The position numbers and the translations under genes were made by a program. The notes beneath the pieces are model-generated. The model had not been told where the DNA came from. It worked only from the letters and a program-made list of their open reading frames with translations, and did not search any database. From positions 3,613,998-3,677,997 of the forward strand of contig NC_135560.1 in assembly GCF_964340395.1 (NCBI RefSeq): 64,000 bases of DNA, given 5' to 3'. This DNA comes from Glandiceps talaboti (lineage: Eukaryota; Hemichordata; Enteropneusta; Spengelidae). This document shows, piece after piece, positions 34,886-48,103 of this stretch (positions are counted from its first letter, which is position 1; the number at the start of each line of letters is the position of its first letter).

Positions 34886-36593
34886 TAATAACAAACTTAA
34901 CCATATAATATCTATTATATGGAAATGTCTCTATTATACACAAAAAACAATGACCCAATAACCAAACCAATTTTGAGATACCTCCTTGGAAGCCATAATG
35001 TATTATAATCTTGAACTTACAACTTCGTGAGTGTCAATCAATTGATGCATTCGTTGTGTCATACAATCCAGATAGATACGATTATTCTTGACACATGTCA
35101 TATGATATGACTTAATGTATCTCACGAATCAGTGATATCTGTAACCTCAGACCACTATAATGGTCTGAACTGTAACCTAGCCATAAATCGTTAATGATTC
35201 TATGTTCCAACTTCAATAATTATGTGAAACCGGAACCACGTTACAAAACATATAATGCTCTCAACAAATTATGTAACCGATATGCGGATTGATGTTCTCA
35301 TCACTCTGTCCGTCAGTTATCAATGTAGATAGGGATATTGAGTCAAGTAAAACAGAAAGATGCTTTGCAATTAGTACTACGACATTGCTGAGGTTATTAT
35401 TGGTTCAAGTCGAATGATGATGGTGGGTTTTACAGAGTGTCTACTTTCTACATAATTGCTCAAAGATCAATCTAGGCAATCATAGCTGTACACTATGAAT
35501 GTCTTTATTCATCCTCCTAGTAGACACAAATCTATCTTATATTCATGTATTCCATCTGTATGGAATTTGTTAGATTTCGAATAGATTGTATCATTGTAAG
35601 GCTGCTATATCATTTTTAGAGTTTCCCCTCTCCGAATTGGTAAGTTCTATAACATATTACTGGATGAAATATTTGCAGATATCATATATGAACATCGGCA
35701 CCCCAGCCACGTTATTAAATATTGTGAACGATCGATATAAATAGAAAGGTAAATTATAAATATATATTATATATATTCCGAATTCATATTAAATTCATAT
35801 GAATCATATTCATTTGGAATAATATATATTCCGAATTAAAAGAAAGATTATGTAAAGTTTATACCAATCAATAACGGCAGGGGGGAAGGGGCCTGGGGAC
35901 AAATTATTTTGGTCAGAATTTTTTCGCAGCCACCCCTTCACGCTCTCAACAAAGTCCATACTTGTCCATACAGTACTCCAACCCTTCACTTCAGTGAGAG
36001 TTGTACAGTATGGTACAATACATTAAACTAACAGTGGAAATCAATTTCAGCGTCCATACATCACAATGAGAGATATCACTTGTTATATCAGACACCAATA
36101 AACGACGTGGTATTATATGTAGTACAGGAATTTGTATTGGCTAGCGTTAAGTTACAATAAAGGATAACAACTTACTATTAACCAGTGAACATTAACGTTA
36201 CGTGAAGAGCGATACAAGCGTAACTTATCGTTCATAGATATCATGGCAGAGATACATTCCTCGCTGTTTGAAGAGGCCTCACAATCTAAAGTGTCTGTTT
36301 GATACAGATTTCATTAAACAAACGAAGGGGCAACATTATTGACCCATAAGGATTACCGTGACAACGTGTTGTGATGTAAATTTAATGTCATTGAGATAGA
36401 ACATAGCGAGGACACAATAATTTGAAAATTTCAGTGCACATAACCGGTGACAGAAAGGTCTAGTCAAGTTCGTGGAAATTGCACAAAGTTTTACGATTTT
36501 TTAAAATTGTCAATTGAAACAATTTTTTACCTTTATATTGCCTTTATATGTTGTCGATATGTCGTTATCAATTTACAACGTGATGATCATAAT
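34491..36593. other. Non-coding with a TA array
   Basis: Contains (TA)n at 34801-34881, a nest of small inverted repeats around ATTCCGAATT at 35770-35840, and a segment at 35930-36050 (GCCACCCCTT...CACTTCAGTG...ATGGTACAAT). That segment recurs in diverged form at about 37060-37140 inside the next element. Confidence 0.6.
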
Positions 36594-36598
36594 GTAAA

Positions 36599-38703
36599 CA
36601 GGGCCGTAGCCTGACCATATTGCGAAGGGGGGCAGAACTTTGTCTTGGTGCAATCATGCATTTAGAATTTAGAAAAGTGCTAATTTACATAAATTTGCAT
36701 ATAATTTACATAATATATATTTTAGCATACGCAATTTAATACATGTAAGGTCAGAAAAAATATAAAATGCTTGTCAACGGGTAACCTAACCCATTACATT
36801 GGGTAAGTAGGTCGATTTCATTTTTTTCATAATGCTTGACAAGGATAAAACAAACCATATAAAATGACAGCAAAATATTTCAGGTCGAGTTCAGATAGAA
36901 CTTATTCAGTCATCTTGATACTATCTCATGTAATTTGTCTGCATAGCTACAGTTAGGAAATGTACACAATTTACGGTTAAACAAATGGTGTAGTTCCTCG
37001 CATCCTCTCTTCTCAAAAAATGTTAAGCCCCGCCAATAGAAACTCAAGCATTATTTTAGCCACCCCTTCCCAAGCTTCTGTCACCTACACTACAGTGGAG
37101 ATATAAAATCATATGGTACAATGATACATTGGACGGAGACAACTCCAAAGGTGAAAAAAAATCGAAAATAAGACAGTGTAGGAGGCCATTTAGAGGCATA
37201 ACATATCAAACCATAGACATAATAAAATACCAGAATTGAAACAATTATGTATTACATATTATCTGGAAGTGTATTTTGTTGTGGCAAAGCTGAAAGATAT
37301 ATTATGTGGATGTGCACATAGTAAATGACTTCTCCTGAAGTTTAATTTCGTTCCAAAAAATCCCGAATAAAGAGCAAAACATTTTAAGACTTTCAGACTT
37401 TTGATGGCCCAATGGTCGTAAACTTTTGTTCAATTCTTTTTAGTACACATTGGATATTTAATCTCAATTCATGCTTGTATGCAACATCAGAGCCAAGTAA
37501 ACCACTGTATGAGATATTATATAATTTGGAATAGACTCAAATGTATATTGTTACATGTACTATTCAGAAAATATTTTTAAAAAATCCATAATTTTGAAAA
37601 AAAAATGCGAAGCCCACATGAGGATATATTGCCCATCACCAGAAAAAAACATATATGGGTAGGTTGAACAGCTTTTTCATTTTTTCAGGCCTAATGTCGT
37701 ATCTTTCAAAGTAGTTGCCAAAAAGATGTCACATTCAAAGTAAAAAAGAATGGATGGTGCTTTCTCAAATAAGTAACACAACAAAATAATCATTTTGTTT
37801 ACCCAACTCCCAAAACTGTTATGGCCTCGTTTATGTTGGAACCCAAGGTGAACTCAGTGAATTCTCCTTGTCATTATCATTATAATGGAAATTGAAGTTT
37901 GGATTTTGATGTCGAAGGTACAGCTCTGTTTACAAATTCTGGGCCATTCTTTCCATAGCAAATTGTCGCTTCAAAATGAATTGCGGAATAACGCTATTGT
38001 CAGTGTGCAATGAGATAATTATATCAAACAACATTTTAACCAAAGACAACGTCGAACACAATTATTGAAAGAAATATCTTCAAATAGTGGATCTTAAACT
38101 GCGTACCTAGTTTAATAGTTTTTCAGGGCCACCAAATATTCCAAAAAGAGATCTGCCGTTTTATCAGCATGAAATGTTTTAATATAAGGAACAAGATGTA
38201 AATGAGATCGAGCGCATCTTCGGAGTCACGAGCCACTGCATGCAGCATAGCAGGCAACCTCACGTTGAACGATTTTTTCCGTCTTTTTTTTGAGTTTCAC
38301 TCGCTGACATTATAATTGCGACTTGCTGTCTTCAATGAAGGAGACTTTCAAGACTACTGTTACTCGCAGAAAATGCACAGTGCATGTGCGCACTTCTTTT
38401 GTACTTTCCCGCGCAAAAAATGTTAATTTGCTGCAAAATGTTACAATTTTTAACTGGACACATTTTAATTCAAAGTTAAGCCAGCATACAATAGTGATAT
38501 ATAAGATACATATTAGCCATGAGTCAGTGTACAGTCACTTTAGTGAACTATCCATTGAAATCGCGCATGCTAGGAATCGTCACGTAAATAACGATTTTAA
38601 TAGCATCGCTATGTATTCAAAAAGTAGCTTTTTTTCTTTCTTTTTTTCCAAAATCTCAGGGGCCAGCTGCCCCCCTTGCTCCCCCCCGCAGGCTACGGTA
38701 CTG
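36599..38703. mobile_element. Decayed DNA transposon with CAG...CTG inverted termini
   Basis: The left end CAGGGCCGTAGCCTG and the right end, read from the other strand, CAGTACCGTAGCCTG match at 13 of 15 positions. After a gap of similar length both sides carry GGGGGGCAG. GTAAA directly flanks both ends (36594-36598 and 38704-38708), a candidate 5-bp target duplication. CAG-starting termini recall hAT elements, but those make 8-bp duplications, so the superfamily is open. No transposase frame is recognisable; the 205-codon frame at 38323-38940 runs out through the right terminus and looks random. Confidence 0.6.
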
Positions 38704-38708
38704 GTAAA

Positions 38709-40545
38709 TACAGTAACTATAGCGTACATAATAGTAGCCAGGTGGCAGCGCATGCCTCAAAATGATTCGGCTGGACATCATTTCATTTTTCAAATGGAAA
38801 AACCTGCTACAATTTGTGACTTTAGTATATTCCGTAGCTTTCGTTACTTTCAAAACTTTAACCCCCGGGACTCCCTCTCTGACGTCATACAGTTGATGAG
38901 TTTTCAATCATTGGTAACTGATTCTGATACGGAAATGTAAATGGTGGTAAGTAAAGTGATAATATTTGTGCACTGTGAAGGGCTTGATTGTGTGTCATAT
39001 TTAACTCGGTATTCGCACTCTGTCTGTAGTAATACTTTTAGCTCTAGTATGCAGTTGTAGAGACGCTTTTGAAACGTTACAATGACAGTCTCGCACTATC
39101 TGACCGGTACTTGCAAAGTAGAAAGGGAAATGGAAAAATTAAAGGTTGTTACTATAATAACGTTGTTGCATAGACGACACTTTCCATACAACCCCGATAC
39201 TAGTACTGTTTGTATTTAAACCTTATGAACTTTGAAAGTGGTTGTGGTCGTTTTATAGATTACCATTTGACCCTTTTGGACCTGATCATATGACTTGAAA
39301 TTATTTATCACATTGTTCAAATTAGTGATATTTCTATGATATACTATATATTTGTATCCTTAAATGGAACATTAACTAACCTCTGATCATGCGTCCCCCC
39401 AATTTTCCCTTTCTACCTGATCATCTTAACATATTATTTGTGACAATATGGCTTGAAATGAACATTTCAAACCCTAAACTTAGTAAAACTTTACTGTGAC
39501 AACTTCTCAAATTTATTTTAAGTAATGAACCTGTAATTGTTGTGCTGAAACATTTGTGATGTTCGCGATCGGAAAAAAGTACGATACCACACTTTAAGAT
39601 GGTCGATTACAATTGTTATATCAGGAGACACTACCACCACGGTAGTTTATAGCTTTTAGAAATAATTGAAGTAAACTATTGCATTCATACAATTTGCACA
39701 ATTGAATGTTATCGTTTTTAGAAATCAAGCTCCGAACAATTTGCATGGTTTGATGGTTTTTAAATGTCATATATAAGTATGCACTTAGGGGATATTTATA
39801 TATACTTATTTTAGTGCTACCTTCAATTCTCAAACTGTCATATATGTCATCGACAACAAATCATCATCGTAAACCATAACCACTTTTACGACATCGTCTA
39901 TAAACCATAGCCTCTTTTACGGCATCGTCTACGACATCGCCAAATAGGTTCACAGTGTCGCGGAAGAAATAACAGCTCGATCTGGTTTGCGAGAATGCAA
40001 CAAATATAACAGTAATACAGAATAAGAGCTGGTATTATAAACAGTCCGATAAAGTTTTAGACATGTCCATAAAATGAGATATTACTAGTGAAGGATCGAT
40101 AGAACGCCACGTTATCAATTTACGTAGCTGTTTCACGTTTTTCAGTTTTATGATCTCATAAAGTTTACTTTATCTAGATCTGCCAAGTTTACTTTATCTA
40201 GATCTGCCAAGATATATATGATTGATGGCGCCATTTACATTGTGCTCAACTGGTGTAATAACACTTTCATAAGAAAGGTTACCTCTGGTCATACATTGTT
40301 CATCTGTCGTCTTGTATGTTAAAATTTGACAACGGTTTTCGTCTATCGGAAATAGTTATCCAGAAACGGGGTTAAAACGCTTGTGTGAGCATTGCGCAGG
40401 CGGAATGCAGGCACACACTTTTTTAAAGGTCAGTGGTGATTTTGCCTTGAGCCTTGTATTGACTTCAAATTTCAAGTTTTGTATAAAACTATTGCGCTCT
40501 GCCACTGCAGTATACAGCACTGTCTTAGCAGATTGATACTCACCG

Positions 40546-40548
<3 letters not shown>
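38709..40548. other. Non-coding, minor direct repeat
   Basis: AAGTTTACTTTATCTAGATC is repeated in tandem near 40158-40206. Otherwise nothing recognised. Confidence 0.45.
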
Positions 40549-40587
<39 letters not shown>

Positions 40588-40597
40588 ACACACACAC

Positions 40598-40662
<65 letters not shown>
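40549..40662. repeat. CA array joined to TA array
   Basis: (CA)n at 40549-40600 passes directly into (TA)n at 40602-40662. Confidence 0.97.
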
Positions 40663-41274
<612 letters not shown>

Positions 41275-41505
41275 TATTAACCCAATATTTCTTTTCGCGA
41301 GTGACATAAGGGGCCGTGTTACTACAGGTCACAAAATGAGTGGTAACAAATTCTAACGTCTCGAGTATCATCGTCCTAAAATGTAATTTATGGAAAAATA
41401 TGAAGAAAATAATGGTGATTTGGAACATGAAATCCCAAATTATTGTTCGAAAAGGTTCAACCAACCTAGCTTGTGTGTGATATACTAAATACATGTATAA
41501 GCCAT

Positions 41506-41707
41506 GTATGGCTTCAAGGAGTATCCCTTATATATGTACGTGTATTGCTTCAAGGAGTATATCCCTTAGATATAGTATGTGTATGGCTTCAGGGAGTATA
41601 TCCCTTATATATAGTACGTGTATGGCTTCAAGGAGTATATCCCTTATGTATATTACGTGTATGGCTTCAAGGAGTATATCCCTTAGATATAGTATGTGTA
41701 TGGTTCC
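41506..41707. repeat. 39-bp minisatellite, five copies
   Basis: GCTTCAAGGAGTAT units start at 41511, 41547, 41586, 41625 and 41664 (first spacing 36, then 39). A sixth partial unit begins at 41703. Because 39 and 36 are multiples of three, several frames on both strands stay open and spell 13-residue repeats. There is no evidence that it is translated. Confidence 0.93.
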
Positions 41708-42060
41708 CTTGATCTTTGCATAGTCCATGATTAAACTTTAAAATCTCCGAGGTAAATGTCAAATTACTCTTCTTTGAGTAAATCATCCGATTTTGATAGC
41801 TTATCTCCGACCTAACCTATTACAAAGTCGTTGAAGTCAAGTATTATTGTAGCCTAATTCTAATAGGAATTTAGTAACCTTGTGTACATAAGGTGATGAC
41901 ATTTTGAAAACAACCATCAATCACTGTACAGGCAACATTTTCTATTAGATGAGGTGTGACCGGACACGCGTAAGACGTACAGTTCTGTGTGTTATATCAC
42001 GGTTACCATTCCATCCATCCATCAATCAAACTACCTCTCCATCAAGGAATCCAACATTAC
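41708..42060. other. Non-coding spacer
   Basis: No gene or repeat recognised between the minisatellite and the CACT array. Confidence 0.45.
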
Positions 42061-42236
42061 ACCCACCCACTCCCCCACCCACTCACTCACTCACTCACTC
42101 ACTCACTCACTCGCTCGCTCGCTCGCTCACTCACTCACTCACTCACTCACTCACTCACTCACTCACTCACTCACTCACTCGCTCGCCCACCCACTCACTC
42201 ACTCACTCACTCACTCACTCACTCACTCACTCACTC
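42061..42236. repeat. CACT/CGCT microsatellite
   Basis: CACT repeats with three clusters of CGCT/CCCA units. Thr/His/Ser/Leu repeat frames are artefacts. Confidence 0.96.
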
Positions 42237-42758
42237 TTAGTAGACGTACTACATTGTAGCATTTATAAGATATCATTACTAATTCAAGAGAATATACAAA
42301 TCAAGATTTCATCACTGTAATATCATTCTCAATATGTTCTAGATGTCGTTGTTTATTACAAACGAACAAATTAGTCTACTAGTAAGACTATAGTGGTATT
42401 CAGTTTACCGGTATAACATTAATTACTGATATGGTGTAAAGAGAACTGAATAGATGAATGCCAATATATGTATGGATTTTAATCACATTCAATAAGTTGT
42501 GTGTTCAACGTGAGTTAAGTAACTCTCTTCTACGGTAAATATGCAATATTCACCTAAAATGGACTAAAATGTTTGGTTATATAAGAAATAGGTTATATAC
42601 GTCAACTGAAATCTATATAATTTCAAGCTTAAAAATATCCATTTAAGACCATTTCATAACATCAATTTCATTGTTCGTATATTTCAATTTCATAATACGC
42701 CTGCTACGATTTTCCTTATAGGGTGAAATGTTTGAAATCAAGATCATGAATGTATTTT
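42237..42758. other. Non-coding, nothing recognised
   Basis: AT-rich, no frame of note. Confidence 0.45.
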
Positions 42759-43304
42759 AGGGAGCCTTCAGTAATTACAAGTTGGGGGGGGGGATCAGGC
42801 TCGAGCTTTAGTGTAAAATATAGCCCTCTCCTCCCCCTGTGGAATATTTGAAAAGGATACTATCCCAGAACCTATGGTTTAAAGGACTTAATCCCACCGC
42901 TGCCACCATGTTGGAATTTTTAAACCATTGTTATTTCCGAACTACTAACCCAAATATTATTGTCTTTCGAATGTCTGTGAAATTGACACTGTATTAATCA
43001 ATACCATTTTGGTTCTCATTGGCCGAGCTGAAAACTAAAAGATTAACTTCCAATCAGTAGATGGGCACACTCCCACCGTTCTCAGGCCAGAGGTTAGTAC
43101 ATCTAAAAATTATCCCTAAAATCTGACCGAACTGTCTCCGTTTTACTTCTGTGAAACCCACTTCTCTCTTCACGTCACACCTGGCAATTAATTGACTACA
43201 GGGTTGTTAGCATCCCATTTTCTAAAATATGACCTTCCCCAAGAACCCTTTTGCAAAAAGTGACCCACCCCCTAATTCCACCCTTGTTATTATACAATCC
43301 TTCC
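42759..43304. mobile_element. Short member of the AATTAC inverted-terminus family
   Basis: The left end AGGGAGCC plus TTCAGTAATTACAAG equals that at 14209 and is followed by a poly-G run. The right end is a degenerate inverted version (CCCTTGTTATTATACAATCC at about 43281-43300), preceded by AAAATATGACC and AAAAGTGACCCACCCCC blocks. The length of about 545 bp suggests a non-autonomous copy. Confidence 0.55.
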
Positions 43305-43645
43305 GTACGGATAGTAGGAATCATTCTTACATTACAATAGCTGAAGGGTGTCATACGTGTACGCACACAGACAAGGTCAACAGGCTTAGTGAATGGAAAT
43401 ATCCGGTATGTTTCTTACTTCCGTATAATAAATACATGTACGATAATTTGTAATGAAACTAAAAAAATATCTTCAGTACAAATGTTACATCTTTAGTTAA
43501 GCTTGTCTGGCGCATTTATGATGCTTTACGGCAGTAGTGAAAACATTAGTGTTCAAGAATACGATAGAGTTGTCTTTGAGATACATGGTTACCAGTCATA
43601 CAAGTGGTCATGCGTAGACAATACATCACAGTCATGGTACAATAA
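43305..43645. other. 3' flank of the GPCR gene
   Basis: No minus-strand AATAAA was found close to the stop codon. No other feature. Confidence 0.4.
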
Positions 43646-44857
43646 CTATGTTGTAGTTTCATAGTAGACGTGACATTGTCTCTTGTTAAAAGTCTGATCA
43701 CTATCAACTTCAGAGCGACTGGGACTCTCTGTCGGACTACATTTACCAATTGTAGGCGATGTTCTCCCCGTGGTTCTTGTGCTACATGATCCAGTATTTG
43801 TTCTTGGTGTCATAGGATACTGTGAGTTACTGCCATTACCATTCCACGTGTGCTCGTTAATAACTATACGAGGTGTGCTTTTAAAACCTTTCCGCAGCAA
43901 TTTCGTGATGGTTTCACGGAAGTCTCGACGCACGTATGTATACACAACTGGATTGAGACAACTGTTGACGTACGTCAGTGACGTGGTGAAAAAATAGGCA
44001 ACTTTTAAGGCTTTGGTCCGATCATCTGAGTTAGTTAATGTAATCATTACTTGGGTAATCCAGAATGGTGACCAACAAATAACAAACAAACAGATTGCAA
44101 GCAAAATCATGACTCCTACCCTACCAATGCGATGTCTACTCTGGGGTCTTCTCGTTCCATTGTATAGAAACAAGACGATGTTAACGTATGATATGGTAAC
44201 GATAAGTAAAGGCAACACAAATCCTAAGGCGAAAGCGTAGATGACAAATGTTTTCTTGATATAACCTGGGCAAACGACATTACATACAGTTACACCGGCG
44301 AAGGTTTGTGTTTTGGCATATATCCATAAAGGCACAGATGCTAAACCCGATAAAATCCACAGAACAATACATACTATCCTCGCCATTTCAACAGTACGGT
44401 GAGTTTTGGACCAAATCGGGTGCACTACAGCCACATATCGATCCACGCTCATGGCTGTAAGTGTAAATATGCCGGTGAACATATTCAGTCCATCTATACC
44501 TGTTATGATTTTACATAGTATGTCTCCGAACATCCACTTTTTCGTGCTGTTAAAATAAGCCAGAAAAGGAAGACCAAGCAAAAACAGACAATCGGCTGCA
44601 GCAAGATTGAAGATATAAACGTCAGGCACCCATTTCCAAGCTCGGCATCGTACAACAACAAATATCACTATAGTGTTACCAATCAAACCCGATACACAGA
44701 TAATAGTGTAGAATGTTGGAATGAAGAAATGAAACATCCAATATGGCAATACTCCGATACCTTCATTATCAAATTCATTGGTTTGATTACTTTCACTCAT
44801 GGCGTGCACAGCAGTAACATTTCTAGGCGAACTTCCCGACAATAATAAGCTGTACAT
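43646..44857 (-). CDS. Somatostatin-receptor-like class A GPCR (intronless)
   Basis: A 403-residue seven-helix receptor that should sit in the plasma membrane and signal through G proteins after binding a peptide. Seen: two N-glycosylation sites (NVT 13-15, NQT 24-26); TM1 GN at 60-61; TM2 NLAAAD with D89; extracellular-loop Cys C115 at the start of TM3, paired with C192 or C196; D122 in IDGLNMFTGIFTL; SVDRYVAVVHP with DRY 139-141; CWSP 261-264 in TM6; NPVVY 302-306 in TM7; a Ser/Thr-rich C-tail of about 80 residues. The TM3 block with D122 and VAVVHP is typical of the somatostatin/allatostatin-C/opioid group, where this Asp contacts the ligand. The start is the first ATG (44857); an in-frame TAG lies about 60 bases upstream, and the only longer start would be TTG. 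A second ATG at codon 20 has a better context and is an alternative. The frame has no stops or shifts, so it looks functional. The ligand is inferred. Confidence 0.93.
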   Translation of the reverse strand: MYSLLLSGSSPRNVTAVHAMSESNQTNEFDNEGIGVLPYWMFHFFIPTFYTIICVSGLIGNTIVIFVVVRCRAWKWVPDVYIFNLAAADCLFLLGLPFLAYFNSTKKWMFGDILCKIITGIDGLNMFTGIFTLTAMSVDRYVAVVHPIWSKTHRTVEMARIVCIVLWILSGLASVPLWIYAKTQTFAGVTVCNVVCPGYIKKTFVIYAFALGFVLPLLIVTISYVNIVLFLYNGTRRPQSRHRIGRVGVMILLAICLFVICWSPFWITQVMITLTNSDDRTKALKVAYFFTTSLTYVNSCLNPVVYTYVRRDFRETITKLLRKGFKSTPRIVINEHTWNGNGSNSQYPMTPRTNTGSCSTRTTGRTSPTIGKCSPTESPSRSEVDSDQTFNKRQCHVYYETTT

Positions 44858-46035
44858 TTTTAGACTGCGATTCGACGTATTGCAGATCAAATAGATATTG
44901 CAGTAATGATGAATGTCCTAACTGAACTGTTACGCCGGTAGCTGGCGTACTTGCAAATTGCTATATTCATAATACCTTGCTGAGGCCTAATAAAACATGT
45001 GTTTCCGATTACGCTGGGGTAGGTAAACTTTTGCATTTATTTCATTATATATATTTTTCATGTGTGAGTGTCTAGTTCAGGTTTTCCATTTTTTCCATAT
45101 GGTCTCTGTGTTATTTATTTCTTCCTATCAGATGTACAGCCATTACAGATTGGTAGAACAGTTTATATTGTCTTTTTAAGTTGATTTCACAAATGTTTAC
45201 CATTTTATGATTTTTTCTCGAGTACGTAAAAGAAAGTTTAGGATTGGCAGTGAAAAACTAGGTGGGTCGGGTAACCGGAACCACACAATTATTGTTTTAG
45301 GTCACATACAGTGTGCACGTGCAAGTCACTTTTATTAATAAGAAGTGCAACATTAAATAAAAAGACAACATTTCTTTACCCACAAAATCCATTTTTGCTT
45401 AAAACCTGTTGTATTATGTGAACGTAATATAAATAATACATTAATACAAGACAACGTAACAAGTCTGTTCGTTCTGTGTACTCACGTTAATTCTATTGGC
45501 GATAGCAACGGCAACAACTTTCTATTTTGATACTTTCATATTCCACTATTAATGAGATAATTCTTATGAAATCAATTCATGTATATAATCTAACAAACAC
45601 ATTAATTGGTAGCCAAGTAATGTATCCAAACTGGCAACTAAATTTTTAAGTGTCATATAAGCACCCCATGTCCATTGATACATTTTAATATTCAACAATA
45701 TTGTTATCCCTCGTAAAAAATACGAATTATTAGAGAGTGCAATGGGCTAGGTCCCATATTTATAAAGAAGGTTAAAGTAGATCAGAAGGAATGTGATGAG
45801 ACAATGATAAGCCTCGCAGTAATTCAAGTATGACGAGTGATGTGACAGATATGGGATTTTTAGTATGTCAGATACTGAAGAACACGATTGCAGAGAGACT
45901 CACTTCATACAGCATATCGATACCCTTAATCTAGGAGATGACCTTACCTACGGAAAGTCGTGAGTTATCATTTCATAATCACTTGACATTTTGATTGAAT
46001 CAGATGAAACAAAGATTTTAATGTTAAAAGCCTAT
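44858..46035. other. 5' flank of the GPCR gene
   Basis: The promoter must lie here or in an upstream untranslated exon. No clear TATA box or initiator can be assigned in such AT-rich sequence. Confidence 0.4.
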
Positions 46036-46332
46036 TTAAAGTGGCCATATGATGGAGATTGGGTATATATTTTGGATTTTTAATTTATAAGCACTATTAT
46101 CATGGCTTCCTACTGAACAATCTACGTGAAACAAAAAAACTCTTGTTTATAAATCAATAAATTGCAAAGATATTTGCAATTATACAAATATAACAACACA
46201 TTTACATATTCCCCTTTTGCAATTTAGAGAGTTACAAACACAGATTTGGGCAAAGTTGTTTCATATTGATTTTTGAAGTAGGAAGCCATATCCAAAATAG
46301 ATACCCAATACTAATCCATATGACCGCTTTAA
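46036..46332. mobile_element. Complete TTAA-flanked MITE (family 2)
   Basis: The 289-bp body (46040-46328) lies between TTAA at 46036-46039 and TTAA at 46329-46332. The termini are AGTGGCCATATG and, inverted, AGCGGTCATATG. The arms continue with TTGGGTAT.TATTTTGGAT and, after an insertion on the left side, TGGCTTCCTACT, so the inverted similarity exceeds 50 bp. It is non-coding. A solo end of the same family is at 6888. It sits about 1.2 kb upstream of the GPCR start. Confidence 0.85.
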
Positions 46333-46336
46333 GAAA

Positions 46337-48103
46337 TTGAAACTTACATGTGCATCCATCTAACAACAGTGATACTTTATGAATTTCACAAAATAGATGA
46401 AAACAGTTATAACTCGGAGCATGGAGTGAACGACTCGAGCTATTTAATCTAAAAAAACTCCTGCAGCATACATAACTGGTATGATATTGCTAGTACCAAT
46501 GAACTTTCTTTGTTAGTTGAACAATACAAAAGTATAGTACATTAAATGAAATGTTTTCCTAACTCCACAGTCGTTTGTCCACTAACTGACATGTACACGT
46601 ATTGGTATGGTATTAATTCTTATAGCAGGTTATGAGTTTTAGCCTCATGACTAGATTAAAAAATGTTCGTTATTGAATTTCGTAATTGTAATCTTTGACC
46701 TTTTGTTCGCTTTGATTCAATTATCGAAGATTTGATTGATTGCCCTGACGTTTTTGAAGGCAATGACCTTTGACGATGTGAACGATATTTTTTACATGAT
46801 GACATTGTTAAAGAATAAAGTTGCTTATAACTGCAGGGCGATTGTGATTGTTAAAGGACAAAATATCTCTATTGGAGATGTATAACGTAATTTTTGTATC
46901 AGATAATTGCACACAAGGAGAATATGTTAGAGTGACCCTATATACCTTCCTGTTTCTCTTTACCCGGCCGACCCAAATTTTCAGCTCCGCCATCAAACTA
47001 AGAATACAAATATTTTCGCCCGCCTTTAATATTTTGCGGCACAAATATCAAGCAAGTGTCTGCATCTACAGTCATGGAACATTTATGTCATGACGGAATT
47101 TAGTCAAGTGTGGGGGCTGAGAAGATGCCAGTTGTGTAGAGAAGCTGGGAAATGGCTTGTTACCAGGAATCAAATAAAAAGGAGATTGAGAGGAGGAAAA
47201 GGTGAGTCTGAGAAATATTTGTATTTTTTTTAAGTAAAAAGAAATACACCGACCGACCGACCAACTGACCCGTAGTTGCTTAAAACGTTTTGAGAAACAT
47301 TAAGATATCAAGGACAGCTGAATTAGAGAACCCTGAAACTCAATTTAGTGAAACGTCTATACACATTTAATGAGGAAATATATGTCACTAACAAAACCAA
47401 TTCAATGTATTAAAAGCATGTGTTTTTTACATAGTATGATTAAATGTGTTATTGTAATTAAATTGCGTCTAAGAAAAGTTCGTGTGCGCACATATTATAA
47501 ATGTACTCGAATGAATGTTTTGTACTTACACATGCTCGTTACAGAGAATGGCAATTTTATCGAGTTGGATTTCTAAGCCTTCGTAAATGCATACACACAT
47601 AACCTGCTGTTTTTGCAGTAGACATGATTGGCAATTTAAAAGTAATTGTTTTGAAGAAAAATTGTAGGGCAAAAACACATTTTTACTTTCAGCATGGGTT
47701 CTGTCTTATAGCTCAGACAACTATTATAGAAATTATAATCAACAAACGCAATCTAGCCCTTTGTAATTTAGAATTCCTTTTAGTTACCATATATGGTGTA
47801 AGAAACAAACGAAACTTCTGGGATTTGATTTGTATGCATTACATGGCATCAACAATAAGGCTTCAAGGACAAGCAGATTATACTTGGAAAAGCAAGATAA
47901 TTGTTTATAAACTTCACCAGGGTATGGACAATGCGTATTCCACGATATTTGATAGTTTAATGTCACGGGACATCAATGAAAAACAAGACCCAATTAAGTA
48001 TTCATTGCAGTCACTCTACAGGGTCGCGGAGTTATAAGCCTAAGTGTATTCAATTAGTTTTATGAGCAGCGCATATACAAACTCTATCAACTTCATAGAA
48101 ACA
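46337..48103. other. Non-coding, unassigned frames only
   Basis: The frame at 47624-48037 (137 codons) and others nearby have no recognisable motif. A short CCGA run is at about 47251-47262. Confidence 0.45.

Noticed and set aside
38323-38940. 205-codon plus-strand frame
   Set aside because: No domain or plausible composition, and it crosses the terminal inverted repeat of the transposon at 36599-38703.
47624-48037. 137-codon plus-strand frame
   Set aside because: No recognisable motif, overlapped by a minus-strand frame, and no supporting splice or repeat context.
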